IMG/VR virus record: IMGVR_UViG_3300033233_000052
Location: 1 to 51,867 of that record
Origin: a virus
Length of the DNA: 51,867 nucleotides
Reading direction: 5' to 3' (one strand)
This document shows positions 40,249 through 48,475 of the stretch, piece after piece. Both the position numbers and the translations under genes were made by a program. Position 1 is the stretch's first letter. Every line of letters starts with the position of its first letter. The notes under the pieces were generated by a model. That model saw only the letters and a list, made by a program, of their open reading frames with translations. It was not told the origin of the DNA and made no database searches.

Positions 40249-40356
40249 GCGATAGGTATCGTAGTTTCTACTAACTTTTTGCGATAAGTGTCGAAAAGGC
40301 CTACGATAGGTATCAGTAACCACGCGATAGGTATCAGTAACCACGCGATAAGTGTC
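40249..40356. repeat. Five iterons upstream of rep (candidate origin)
   Basis: Twelve-base repeats of form GCGATA-[G/A]-GT-[A/G]-TC start at 40249, 40281, 40303, 40324 and 40345; the third has A as its first base. Spacings are 32, 22, 21 and 21 bases, that is three and two turns of DNA, so all sites face the same side of the helix. Between them and rep lies an AT-rich stretch (40137-40240). This is the arrangement of iteron plasmid origins. Confidence 0.85.
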
Positions 40357-40506
40357 GCAAACAGAGTAATTAACCCGTTAATACCAAAAAAGAAAACGAA
40401 CGTGTGAAGTTTTTGAATTTGTCGAAGACTACTTGAATTTAATTCGTCCCCCAAAACGTACGGCTACCACCTTGTCCGCTCGCTACGCTCGCAATAATCA
40501 AGACAA

Positions 40507-40540
40507 GGGGTGGGTTGCGATACAGCTTGCAACCCACCCC
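40507..40540. terminator. Strong inverted repeat, probable terminator
   Basis: Perfect 12-base arms GGGGTGGGTTGC and GCAACCCACCCC flank a 10-base loop. Read leftward it is followed by TTGTCTTGATTATT; read rightward by a TTTGCTTTTCTT tract. It separates the right-hand genes from the origin and rep module and may stop transcription in both directions. Confidence 0.65.
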
Positions 40541-40579
40541 TGGTCGTGTTTGCTTTTCTTCTCATAACCATGACCAGCA

Positions 40580-40789
40580 TTACTGCATGCGCTTTTCACT
40601 ACCCACATATCGGTCTTCCAGTATTGCATCCTTGCGGTCCAGGTCCGTGAATGGCCCCAGCACTAGCTTCATGTGCCTCGGCTTGCCCTTGCTTCGCACT
40701 GCCCTTTCCACATCTCTTGCGTAGGACTCCTCGTGACAAAGGAACAAGATAACCTGGCCATTAAAGTATGTGGCTCGGATTCCGATCAT
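40580..40789 (-). CDS. Small hypothetical protein
   Basis: 69 residues, sheet-rich start (IGIRATYFNGQVILFLCHEESYA) and a basic middle. Coupled to the upstream zinc-finger gene by ATGA. No family recognised. It is the last gene before the terminator. Confidence 0.5.
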   Translation of the reverse strand: MIGIRATYFNGQVILFLCHEESYARDVERAVRSKGKPRHMKLVLGPFTDLDRKDAILEDRYVGSEKRMQ

Positions 40790-40956
40790 GATTTTTTCCC
40801 TCCCCTTCGTCGCCCTCCAGAAAGCTTCAACGATCCTTGTCGAGAAACTTTCTGTTGTCGTCGCTCATTCTTTCTGCACTGTGGGCAAATAGAATCGAAA
40901 TTGATAACACTGTTATTGGCCCTAACCATGTGCCCTTTTGAGCAGAGATAGATCAT
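40786..40956 (-). CDS. Small zinc-finger-like protein
   Basis: 56 residues. CSKGH (5-9) and CPQC (24-27) form a probable Cys3His zinc site, followed by a strongly basic tail (RQQKVSRQGS, GGRRRGGKK). ATGA overlaps on both sides support the gene. It could bind nucleic acid. Confidence 0.55.
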   Translation of the reverse strand: MIYLCSKGHMVRANNSVINFDSICPQCRKNERRQQKVSRQGSLKLSGGRRRGGKKS

Positions 40957-41285
40957 GTCAGCTTCTCCGCTTCCAGGATGGCTTGTCGTGCCCTGTCACC
41001 CACATCCTCCAAAATAGGGCATACAGGGGCAACGGGTTCCTCCGACCCTGCGAGATCGTGGGTCTCCCAATTTACAGGGTGAGCGTAGAACCGCAGCGCA
41101 GCGATAAGGATAGCCTCCCGCTTGCGTAGCCGCGCAGCGTCCATGATCGCAAATTCACCCACCGCGGGGCTCACTCGTCGCTCCTCCCCGCTGCGGATTC
41201 CCTTGTTGGGGCCTGTTGGGGCCCTCCGTCGATCTACAGTGCGGCGTTCAGTCTGCTTTATTTCATCCTTCATAAATTGAGTCAT
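40953..41285 (-). CDS. Hypothetical phage protein
   Basis: 110 residues from the ATG after GAGGAGAAGCAAT. Basic N-terminus (RRTVDRRRAPTGPNKG) and a C-terminal region AALRFYAHPVNW followed by CPILEDVGDRARQAI, which recalls Ea22-type phage proteins of unknown function. Confidence 0.5.
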   Translation of the reverse strand: MTQFMKDEIKQTERRTVDRRRAPTGPNKGIRSGEERRVSPAVGEFAIMDAARLRKREAILIAALRFYAHPVNWETHDLAGSEEPVAPVCPILEDVGDRARQAILEAEKLT

Positions 41286-41301
41286 ATTGCTTCTCCTCTT
41301 G

Positions 41302-42174
41302 TTATAAATCCCAAACTTCACGACCACCGAGATACACGGGGAACCGCGGGGCATCCTTTACACCGATTAAGAACGATTTGTACTTCACAATTTTACCTAC
41401 TGCTGCTTTTCTATGCGACCAGAACCACACGCGATCCTCATCATTGAAACCAGTACCAATTTGAAACTCAATTCCAGTTTTTAGATCGCGAACTGCGAGC
41501 GCACCAGCCCTTCCCTTACCAATCATACCAATTTGGTGGTGTGAGCGTTTTGAATAACCCAGTTCATTGGTGGTCTGTTCATTTGTATTCTCAAACTCCT
41601 CAAGCACCTTAAGCACCTCCGCCTCACTGTCCTGGAATCGTTTAACCTTGAGCATACCACCTTCACGCACTGTTGACCGCCCAAACTTATAAATACCAGT
41701 TGGGTCGCGGAGGATTAAACCTTCATAACCTGCTACAAGGCAATAATTCTCATAAGCAACCAGCTCACTAATGCTGCGCACCACCTTCTGTTCAAGCACA
41801 ACCACGCCTAGTGAAGTGCGCAGTGACCCAAGCCGTGAACCGAACCCCCCTTCTGCAAGGTAATTATCAAACACATAGAACGTGACAGCTGGTGTGCCGT
41901 CCTGTCGGCTTGTGGCACTGCCCGTGGCGCGAAATACATCACGCGCCGTAGGGCTCCCCACAATTAGTTCGCCGTCATACCCGCTGAGCCAATGTTTGCT
42001 GAAGGCTTGCATAACGTGCCGATTTGGTATTGCCTTTAACGACCGTGACCGAAGAATCCCATCTATCACAATGCCGCGCACGCCGTCAAGCTTCGGCGAC
42101 GCGAAGACAGGGAAATGCACCGTAGCCGGATCAACGTTCACCGCAAGCATTGGCTTGATTACATTTCTTTTCAT
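41302..42174 (-). CDS. ATP-dependent DNA ligase
   Basis: 290 residues from the ATG after AAGGAGAATAGG. The nucleotidyltransferase motif I is KLDGVRG (adenylated Lys near residue 28); later motifs are DGELIVG, GYEGLILRDP and GGMLKVKR. A small OB domain ends the protein, making it close in size to short phage ligases such as that of T7. It seals nicks during replication and recombination. Precedes the zinc-finger genes and follows the VWA gene. Confidence 0.9.
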   Translation of the reverse strand: MKRNVIKPMLAVNVDPATVHFPVFASPKLDGVRGIVIDGILRSRSLKAIPNRHVMQAFSKHWLSGYDGELIVGSPTARDVFRATGSATSRQDGTPAVTFYVFDNYLAEGGFGSRLGSLRTSLGVVVLEQKVVRSISELVAYENYCLVAGYEGLILRDPTGIYKFGRSTVREGGMLKVKRFQDSEAEVLKVLEEFENTNEQTTNELGYSKRSHHQIGMIGKGRAGALAVRDLKTGIEFQIGTGFNDEDRVWFWSHRKAAVGKIVKYKSFLIGVKDAPRFPVYLGGREVWDL

Positions 42175-42187
42175 CCTATTCTCCTTA

Positions 42188-43492
42188 TTATCGAATCTGG
42201 ACGGTGTCGCCAAATGGTGCTTTCCGTTCGTTCGTCGCTGCCCACAAGACCGACCACTCCGGCTCATGTTCTGGGAATGAACCGAATAAATCCGTCAGAT
42301 AGACCACGCAAGCAGGCTCCAGCCCCTGCTGCTCAATCCACTTGAAGGGTGGCCTGAAGTCCGTTCCGCCCCCACCCGCCGGCCGCAACTTAATCGGCAG
42401 GTCCTCAACGCTGTACTCCTCCGTCCTTGCGACCGCCGAGTCACAGTACACGACGTGGATGGCCTCGGGGTGCATGTCTTCCGCGATTGCGTTGATCTCT
42501 TTCTCGAACAGGCCGAGGATGTAGGAGCCGATGCTCCCGCTTGTATCGACCACGACCACCATGGGCCCCATTCCTTCGCTTTTCATCGAGGGCATGTAGA
42601 TCTTCCGTTGCAGGTAGCGACGGTTGGGCCGCATCCAGCTCAGGTCATCCCTCGCCACCGCAGTGCAGAAGCGCCGCAGCTCATCCTGCCAGCTTACCTT
42701 GGGCGTGAGCGCCTCCTGCACAGTGCGCATCAGCCCGGCAGGCATGGAGCCTTGCGACAGAGCATTGTTCATTGCCTGCTGCATTGAGACCTGCCACTCC
42801 TGGGCGTTCGCAGTGCGCTCCGCTGGGGAGGCTTCGGACTGGCCATCGTCCCCCGGCATATCCCGCACCTCTCCCGTGCATTGCCCAAGGGCTGTGGATT
42901 GCCCCTGCCCATTGCTCGTTGGGCTAGAACCCGCTTCGCCAGCTTGCTCGCTTGTGCTGGCCCCAGCTTGCCCGCGAACAGCGTCTTGCGCCCCTTCCTG
43001 CGTTCCGTCAGCATCCCCTTGATTTCCTTGGGAATTCTGCCCAACCCCTGAACCGCTACCCTGTTGATTTTCTTGATCTTTTTGCTTCTGCTCCTGGAGC
43101 AAGCGGTACACTTCTTCCGCAGTGCGCCCAGCGTGCTCGCTGCTAGACAGTGCCCCTTGGGGCAACGATAGCCCGCTGTCAGCTACGATCGGATTTATGA
43201 CATAATCCGCCGCATCATTCCAGGTGTCCGCGTCCCTGTCGCCCCTACGCACACAATGCTCAAGGGCGGCATGCAGGACCTCGTGGGCAAGGACGCCTGC
43301 CACCTCTTTGGCCGGCAGTGCAGCGAACGCTTCGGGGTTAAATCCGATTTGCTTGCCGTTGACCCAGACCAATTTGCAGGACGGGTCTTCGACCGGCTCG
43401 AGATACATCACGAGATTGCCGAAGAACGGATGGTCAAGCAAGAGTGACCGACGTGCCCGCTTGAAAGCGGGATGGAGATCTTGGTTGCTCAT
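42188..43492 (-). CDS. DUF2201-type metallopeptidase with VWA domain
   Basis: 434 residues from the ATG overlapping the upstream stop. The N-terminal domain has LAHEVLHAALEH (HExxH at 70-74) as in DUF2201 putative metallopeptidases. A Gln/Gly/Ser-rich linker (about 135-215) follows. The C-terminal VWA-like domain has VVVVDTSGSIG (metal-ion site), GGGGTDFRP and VYLTDLFG. Such proteins are partners of MoxR ATPases, and one is encoded nearby. In cells these pairs act as chaperones or in metal insertion; the phage role is unknown. Confidence 0.8.
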   Translation of the reverse strand: MSNQDLHPAFKRARRSLLLDHPFFGNLVMYLEPVEDPSCKLVWVNGKQIGFNPEAFAALPAKEVAGVLAHEVLHAALEHCVRRGDRDADTWNDAADYVINPIVADSGLSLPQGALSSSEHAGRTAEEVYRLLQEQKQKDQENQQGSGSGVGQNSQGNQGDADGTQEGAQDAVRGQAGASTSEQAGEAGSSPTSNGQGQSTALGQCTGEVRDMPGDDGQSEASPAERTANAQEWQVSMQQAMNNALSQGSMPAGLMRTVQEALTPKVSWQDELRRFCTAVARDDLSWMRPNRRYLQRKIYMPSMKSEGMGPMVVVVDTSGSIGSYILGLFEKEINAIAEDMHPEAIHVVYCDSAVARTEEYSVEDLPIKLRPAGGGGTDFRPPFKWIEQQGLEPACVVYLTDLFGSFPEHEPEWSVLWAATNERKAPFGDTVQIR

Positions 43493-43728
43493 CACAGCAC
43501 CACGATCACGTTGAGGTAACCTTCGGAACGATATCGACGGCGGGCGCCTGGAATGACCATCACCTGATCAATTGTGAGGGCCGGAAACTGCCGGAGGAAA
43601 GAATCAGCCACCGCCCGACAATTACTCCCTTTTGCAAGAGAGGGTTGGCCGCCAACAGCCGAGGCAATTATAACGCGACCAAGAGCGGCCTGTTTCTCCG
43701 CAATACGTGAATTGATTGTCGTTTTCAT
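43492..43728 (-). CDS. Hypothetical protein
   Basis: 78 residues, basic N-terminus, then RAVADSFLRQFPALTIDQVMVIPGARRRYRS. Coupled on both sides to the VWA and DUF3150-like genes, so probably part of that group. No family recognised. Confidence 0.55.
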   Translation of the reverse strand: MKTTINSRIAEKQAALGRVIIASAVGGQPSLAKGSNCRAVADSFLRQFPALTIDQVMVIPGARRRYRSEGYLNVIVVL

Positions 43729-44600
43729 TTCTTAACTCCCATGTAGCTGGCCATTTTCTTGAGTATGGCATCAGCCTCTTTGGCCACCTTGCCCCGCACC
43801 ACCGGTGCGTCCCGCAGTTCCTCGGGATCCTGTTTGGAAAGTTTGGTCTCAATTTCCTTCCGCACAGCCTCGAGCTTGGGGTCGCCGGTCACGTTGAGCT
43901 GCGCGACCAGTTCCACGCATTCCTTCACGTTCCCCACCAAGGAATTGCGAAACTTGGCGTCGTCCTTTTGCAGACGCTCCTTCAAGTGGGTGACCACTTC
44001 CGCGAGGCGCTCGAACAGCTCACGTACCGCGGCCTGCTGCAAGTTGGTCAGCACCCCTTCTGCTTGCGCACGGAGAGCCTCCATTTCCTTGACGCCCATC
44101 CCCTCGAGCCGCCAGTCCCCAGCATCCGGGATCGGCATGATGTCCAACTGGAACGCGAACTTGGTCGCGAGGATTTCCTTGCTTGGGTAGTCCGCGGGAT
44201 CAAACAGCTTGCCCCGCAGGATCTTGGCTTCACGGATATGCTCGTCCAGCTTGGACAAGAACTCCCTGTCCGCCGCTTCCGCTTCCGCTTGGTACGCCCG
44301 CATTGCTTTTGAGTAGTCCTTCAACATGCGGACCGGCACCATCCGCACACCCTCGTCCATCCACGGGCTAGTGTGCTGGATGTGATACGCCCGGGCATGG
44401 TGGCTTACGTCCCACCGATGCTCCAACGCTGCTTTGGACACGAGCCTCGACTTGAAGCTGCCTGCGCCGCTTTTCGCAGCATGAGCGTCCAAGACGTGCT
44501 TCGTGGCCTTCTCATCTTTCTTCGCCGCGGTCCATACGCTGTCACTAAACTTGACCAGCACCGCTTTTTCCCGCAGGGACTTCATTGTACTCGTTGCCAT
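43725..44600 (-). CDS. Helical protein of the MoxR-VWA group (DUF3150-like)
   Basis: 291 residues from the ATG two codons inside the longest frame, with GGAGAAGTGATC upstream. Nearly all helical and highly charged. KFSDSVWTAAKKDEKATKHV near the N-terminus and SFKSRLVSKAALEH resemble DUF3150-type proteins that are encoded with MoxR ATPases and VWA proteins in phages. Probably an adaptor or substrate of that machine. The family call is tentative. Confidence 0.5.
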   Translation of the reverse strand: MATSTMKSLREKAVLVKFSDSVWTAAKKDEKATKHVLDAHAAKSGAGSFKSRLVSKAALEHRWDVSHHARAYHIQHTSPWMDEGVRMVPVRMLKDYSKAMRAYQAEAEAADREFLSKLDEHIREAKILRGKLFDPADYPSKEILATKFAFQLDIMPIPDAGDWRLEGMGVKEMEALRAQAEGVLTNLQQAAVRELFERLAEVVTHLKERLQKDDAKFRNSLVGNVKECVELVAQLNVTGDPKLEAVRKEIETKLSKQDPEELRDAPVVRGKVAKEADAILKKMASYMGVKK

Positions 44601-44630
44601 GATCACTTCTCCTTCTAATTATGGTTAAAA

Positions 44631-45197
44631 TTACTGTTTCCAGCCGCGTAATTTTCCGATGGCTTTTGCATAGTTGAGCGCAGCCAGCACTTCGAGCCTA
44701 TTTTTTTTGTCTGCCCAGTATGCCTGGCCCTCGGCAATGCTTTTATCTCTGCACCCAACCCGTATCCGTTGCACTCCTTCTTTATTGATGTAGGTCCAAG
44801 CGTCCCATTTATTTGGGCAACCGAGTTGCATTGCAAGGTCGGCTCCGGCCAGGTCGGCTCCGGCCAGGTCGGCTCCGGCCAGGTCGGCTCCGGCCAGGTT
44901 AGCTCCGGCCAGGTTAGCTCCGGCCAGGTCGGCTCCGGCCAGGTCGGCTCCGGCCAGGTCGGCTCCGGCCAGGTTAGCTCCGTACAGGTTAGCTCCGTAC
45001 AGGTCGGCTCCGCACAGGTTGGCTCCGCACAGGTCGGCTCCGGCCAGGTCGGCTCCGGCCAGGTTAGCTCCGTACAGGTCGGCTCCGCACAGGTTGGCTC
45101 TGGATTTCACCGCCGCCTGTAGGCATAGTTTTACGCTTTCAGTTTCCAGCGAAAACAAAACCGCGCTGTTGAATCGACTCCTAATCTCAATTTTCAT
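44631..45197 (-). CDS. Pentapeptide-repeat protein
   Basis: 188 residues. About 18 A-[D/N]-L-x-G repeats occupy residues 34-123, giving a right-handed quadrilateral beta helix. The N-terminal 30 residues and the C-terminal 60 ([16 protein letters not shown]) are ordinary sequence. Some pentapeptide proteins mimic DNA and inhibit gyrase; many have no known role. The start follows the CATAACTAGGAGAAG leader. The repeat DNA is a near-perfect 15-base tandem. Confidence 0.85.
   Translation of the reverse strand: MKIEIRSRFNSAVLFSLETESVKLCLQAAVKSRANLCGADLYGANLAGADLAGADLCGANLCGADLYGANLYGANLAGADLAGADLAGADLAGANLAGANLAGADLAGADLAGADLAGADLAMQLGCPNKWDAWTYINKEGVQRIRVGCRDKSIAEGQAYWADKKNRLEVLAALNYAKAIGKLRGWKQ
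44834..45103. repeat. 15-base tandem repeats inside the pentapeptide gene
   Basis: About 18 units of GGCCAGGTCGGCTCC type in plus orientation, with variants at TAGCTCC and GTACAGG. High identity at the DNA level suggests recent expansion, and the number of copies may vary between phages. Confidence 0.85.
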
Positions 45198-45239
45198 TTG
45201 CTTCTCCTAGTTATGGCCTAATACCTCAGGCCCGGTGAT

Positions 45240-45428
45240 TCAATCAATAACCGTTGGTAATTCTTTCTGCTGCTGAGTGGTTGGCTTACCTTCATCCACC
45301 CAACCTATCCCAACCCAATTGCGCACAGTGCCATCAAGAATGACTCGAGAAATCTTCTTCTCACCGCCGCTAATCATCGCACAATTTGTCAATTGTGACC
45401 TCTTAACCGTTTTCTGTTTCTGTTTCAT
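45240..45428 (-). CDS. Hypothetical protein
   Basis: 62 residues, basic N-terminus (KQKQKTVKRSQLTNC) and KKISRVILDGTVRNWVGIGWVDEG, perhaps a small barrel. No family recognised. Confidence 0.5.
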   Translation of the reverse strand: MKQKQKTVKRSQLTNCAMISGGEKKISRVILDGTVRNWVGIGWVDEGKPTTQQQKELPTVID

Positions 45429-45438
45429 TTCATCTCTC

Positions 45439-46416
45439 CTACGCGCGGTTCAGTAAAATGTCCTTGTGGCTGGCCGCCCACTGGATGTAAGTAGCCGTCT
45501 CGATCAGGTCCGGATTGCGGTCGAACATCCGGGTGCAGAGGACCTGAAATTCCTCCGGCATCCGCTGCACGTACTTGAACACGTGGCGCATGTCGCGCAC
45601 CGTGAGCCTCGTGCCGATCATCGTCGCGATTGCGTACAACGCAGCGGCGTTGGTCGGCACATCCACCGAGCCAGGATTCTTGACCAGCTCTTCGTAATCC
45701 GGCAGGTCGCGGAACACGCGGACGAAGCCGACGAACTCCTTCGCTGCGGCCTCCCCTACAGTGCCGCTGACCACTTCGATCATCGTCTCATCGTCCACCC
45801 CGTTGCTCACGATGCGGGATACAAACTCCCAACTGCGCGGCGAGGGGAAGGCCTTTTGAGCCGGATCGAAAACGTGCATCAGCGCGGGACGGAAGCCAAG
45901 GAAGGCAACCACCATCAGATTGATCTTGTTGGCCAGTGCCCACGTCCGCCAGTCCTCGTAGTCCACATCAATGTTGATGTGCGTGAACCGGTTCGCAAGG
46001 TGGCTAGGCATCTTATTGGTCGCTGCACGGTCCCCTTCCCTGTTCCCCGCTGCGAGGACTACCCAGCCCTCCGGTAAGACGTAGTCGCCGATGCGGCGAT
46101 CCAGGATCAACTGCGACGCGGTGTTCTGCATCAGCGGGAGGGCTTGGACAAATTCATCCAGCAACAGGACGCCTTTGCCCTTTGTGGGCAGCATCGCGGG
46201 GGCGGCCCACTGCGCCTTCCCCTTTTCGACCGTCAGCACGCCGCGGAGGTCGATAATGTCCAACTGTACCAAGCGCAGGTCCACGAAGCTGCCGTAGGCC
46301 TCCGCCACCTGCCGGACGATGCTGGACTTGCCCACGCCCGGAGGGCCCCACAGGAACGTGGGTTGCTTGATTGCGATGAGGTGCGCGAGCGCGCGGATTG
46401 CTGCTTGGGGTTTCAT
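45439..46416 (-). CDS. MoxR-like AAA+ ATPase
   Basis: 325 residues. Walker A GPPGVGKSS at 24-32, Walker B GVLLLDEFVQ near 84, sensor 1 VVLAAGNRE near 127 and the Arg finger region LANRFTHI. The layout matches MoxR ATPases, which work with VWA proteins like that at 42188-43492. Between them are the pentapeptide and DUF3150-like genes. Confidence 0.85.
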   Translation of the reverse strand: MKPQAAIRALAHLIAIKQPTFLWGPPGVGKSSIVRQVAEAYGSFVDLRLVQLDIIDLRGVLTVEKGKAQWAAPAMLPTKGKGVLLLDEFVQALPLMQNTASQLILDRRIGDYVLPEGWVVLAAGNREGDRAATNKMPSHLANRFTHINIDVDYEDWRTWALANKINLMVVAFLGFRPALMHVFDPAQKAFPSPRSWEFVSRIVSNGVDDETMIEVVSGTVGEAAAKEFVGFVRVFRDLPDYEELVKNPGSVDVPTNAAALYAIATMIGTRLTVRDMRHVFKYVQRMPEEFQVLCTRMFDRNPDLIETATYIQWAASHKDILLNRA

Positions 46417-46488
46417 TTGGTCATGCTCCTTATTATCGGTGGAAGGCCCACCAGCAAGAAGGCCTTTACGGCCCCCTTGAGTTGGGTC

Positions 46489-46857
46489 CTATCGGATGAC
46501 ACGGTATCCACGTCCTGCGAGGCAAGCTCGCAATGTGGTCTGCTGCTCCTGCGCTCCACGCCCAGCGGCCCCAGTAGCACCACCTGCGGCGCCCCACCCA
46601 GCCATCTGCGCTGAACAGTTCCGACCACATAGCGCAGCACCAACTACCGCGCCAAATAATGCGCCAAACGCGGCGCCGCCTACGGCGCGGTCACCTACGT
46701 TAGTCTGGTTAGCAAGTGCGGCACACTGGTCATAGTCCTGTTGGTACTGAGCCATGTTGACGCCGTTGGGGTCGATTAGGGAGTAGGAATCTTGCCGAGG
46801 TGCAACAGCGCAAGCGGCAAGGGTGAGTACAAACAACAAAATGAGAAGCTGTTTCAT
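46489..46857 (-). CDS. Lipoprotein with glycine-zipper domain
   Basis: 122 residues. A lipoprotein signal with a lipobox LAAC (Cys 16) follows a basic start and a hydrophobic core. The middle (GGAAFGALFGAVVGAALCG and GWGAAGGATGAAG) is a glycine-zipper pattern that inserts in or lies on membranes. It should be anchored to the periplasmic face. Phage lipoproteins sometimes block superinfection; that role is unproven here. It indicates a host that processes lipoproteins. Confidence 0.75.
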   Translation of the reverse strand: MKQLLILLFVLTLAACAVAPRQDSYSLIDPNGVNMAQYQQDYDQCAALANQTNVGDRAVGGAAFGALFGAVVGAALCGRNCSAQMAGWGAAGGATGAAGRGAQEQQTTLRACLAGRGYRVIR

Positions 46858-46905
46858 GCTAATGCTCCTTGTGGTTGTGGAAAAACACTCTTGAATTGAA
46901 TGAAT

Positions 46906-47682
46906 CTATTTCTTGTACGTGGCGTTGATGGCCTCCCCATAGGTTGCTTCCCACGTTGGGAGCCCAGCGTCACGCAAGAATGCTTCGGCTTGGCGCGAGT
47001 TCAAGGCCATGATCTCTTTCACATAATGCCAGTGGGGTGGCCAGGTATCCATCAACTTGCGCTTAATTTGCCCCCACATGATGTCCTCCGCCCAGCAATG
47101 AATCTTGGGCTTGTTGCCCCAGCGTGAACGGATTGCTCGGCGCAACGGGAGGACGTCATCCCACCACGTGCCCTCGTTCGTCCCGCACCACGTATCAAGC
47201 AGGTAATGATCATACTCTGCCATCGTGGCCTTCTTAATATACTCGAGGATATCGGATTGGAAAACTTTGATGCCCGGATGCAAGTGCGGCTTAATCAACT
47301 TGATCACATCCTTGCTCTTTTCCACCACCGTAATGCTTGCCACTTTTGACACGTTGGGCAGGTACATGGACACCAAGCCCAAGCCCAGCCCGCCCACCAG
47401 CACATGGCCTTTTGGCTTCACTGCGGCCAGCATCTCCTGGATCTGGTTCAACTCCTCCGGCAGGTCGGTCATCCACAAGCCGTGCCCTTTTTCGATCAGT
47501 TGGTGGATCCGCAGTGGCTCTTTCAGGATAGCCTTGACCGGGCGGATGCCGCGCAAGTAGGCCTGCCGGTGACCGATGATGGGTGTTTCCTTTTCCACCA
47601 TGACGTGCTTGATGCTCACTTTGCCGGACGTGGCCTCCGGCAAGTTGATGGGTGAGGGGTACCACGCAGGTTGCAGTTTCAT
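46906..47682 (-). CDS. SAM-dependent methyltransferase-like protein
   Basis: 258 residues. HVLVGGLGLGLVSMYL near residue 93 is a Gly-rich SAM-binding motif I, ITVVEKSKDVIKLI is the acidic motif II, and YDHYLLDTW is the motif IV region. The fold resembles spermidine-synthase-type methyltransferases. The substrate is unknown, and no DNA-methylase motif (DPPY or PC) is seen. Confidence 0.65.
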   Translation of the reverse strand: MKLQPAWYPSPINLPEATSGKVSIKHVMVEKETPIIGHRQAYLRGIRPVKAILKEPLRIHQLIEKGHGLWMTDLPEELNQIQEMLAAVKPKGHVLVGGLGLGLVSMYLPNVSKVASITVVEKSKDVIKLIKPHLHPGIKVFQSDILEYIKKATMAEYDHYLLDTWCGTNEGTWWDDVLPLRRAIRSRWGNKPKIHCWAEDIMWGQIKRKLMDTWPPHWHYVKEIMALNSRQAEAFLRDAGLPTWEATYGEAINATYKK

Positions 47683-47948
47683 TTCACCTCCTCCAGGTTT
47701 TGCGGACGCAGGCGGTCGGACAAATTGCCAATGGCGTCAATCCGCCCCTGCGCTTCATCCCTTTCCTGCTGCGTCTCCGACTTGCTTTTGATATTACACC
47801 AGCTCTGGGCGTACATATTGAGCCCCCGCTGGATCATGAGAAGCTCTGAACTGCGGAGGCCGCCTTTCACATTCCAGTACCGCGCGGCGTCTGCTTCATG
47901 CCGCAATTTGTTCCCCACCGCTTTCAGGGAGTTCGCTTTCGTCGTCAT
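47679..47948 (-). CDS. Hypothetical protein
   Basis: 89 residues from the ATG preceded by AAAGGACAATCCAAA. Helical with KLRHEADAARYWNVKGGLRSSELLM. Overlaps the methyltransferase-like gene by 4 bases and the upstream gene by 53. Confidence 0.5.
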   Translation of the reverse strand: MTTKANSLKAVGNKLRHEADAARYWNVKGGLRSSELLMIQRGLNMYAQSWCNIKSKSETQQERDEAQGRIDAIGNLSDRLRPQNLEEVK

Positions 47949-48168
47949 TTTGGATTGTCCTTTCACATTTATGGAAGCCTGCTTCGAGGTACTGCTTCGC
48001 TTCGAGAGCAAGCTGGGGGGAGGCGTACTGTAACCAGCTATTCCACAGACGCCGTTTGACCATATACAACGCGGGCCGGCCAAGCCGATGCAGCGTAGAC
48101 GTTTCAATGTCATGCGCCGCGACTTGGTAGGCCTCGAGGGCCCCTGGGGCCAGGTGAGGGCGGGCCAT
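47896..48168 (-). CDS. Hypothetical protein
   Basis: 90 residues, helical, starting MARPHLAPGAL, which resembles the RP-x-I start of replication proteins but has Leu in place of Ile. Contains YMVKRRLWNSWLQYASP. No family recognised. Confidence 0.5.
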   Translation of the reverse strand: MARPHLAPGALEAYQVAAHDIETSTLHRLGRPALYMVKRRLWNSWLQYASPQLALEAKQYLEAGFHKCERTIQNDDESELPESGGEQIAA

Positions 48169-48170
48169 GA

Positions 48171-48365
48171 TCAGTAGTCCGGGCTTTCGCCCTCATAGAA
48201 ATCACGCTCAGGTAACTCATCAGCATAGCGTTCGCGCCGTGCTTGATTTCGCCGGACCGCTTTTGGATCAGGCTGCATCCAGTAACCCCCGCCAGTGCCA
48301 TCGGCATACCAACAGGCTTGATTAGTTTTGTTCGCCTCGCGCTGGATCTGTTTTTTCGTTTGCAT
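48171..48365 (-). CDS. Small hypothetical protein
   Basis: 64 residues, very polar with many Arg, Gln, Glu and Asp (KKQIQREANKTNQ, RRNQARRERYADELPERD). Probably helical and disordered in part. Function unknown. Confidence 0.45.
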   Translation of the reverse strand: MQTKKQIQREANKTNQACWYADGTGGGYWMQPDPKAVRRNQARRERYADELPERDFYEGESPDY

Positions 48366-48475
48366 AATAATGATTTCCTTATCTTAGTTATGGTGTCTCA
48401 GAAGGCCCACCAGCAACCAGCCACCCCCACAAATGAGGAGGGCCGGTTGAGTTAGGTCCTCTCACAACCACGCCG

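Larger units (their letters stand above)
40137..40579. other. Non-coding origin region
   Basis: This 443-base gap holds, from left to right, the rep promoter, AT-rich DNA, five iterons and a strong inverted repeat. No gene is supported. A minus-strand open frame over the iterons is only their repetition translated. Confidence 0.75.

Noticed and set aside
40230-40454. Minus-strand frame of 74 codons with repeated LLIPIAW
   Set aside because: It is a translation of the iterons; a membrane-like look arises from the repeat sequence.
44834-45103. Possible CRISPR array
   Set aside because: The 15-base units are contiguous with no unique spacers and encode pentapeptides.
44769-45122. Plus-strand frame with Gly-Ser-Gly-Gln-Val repeats
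   Set aside because: The reverse reading of the pentapeptide-repeat DNA; the repeats are explained by the minus-strand gene.
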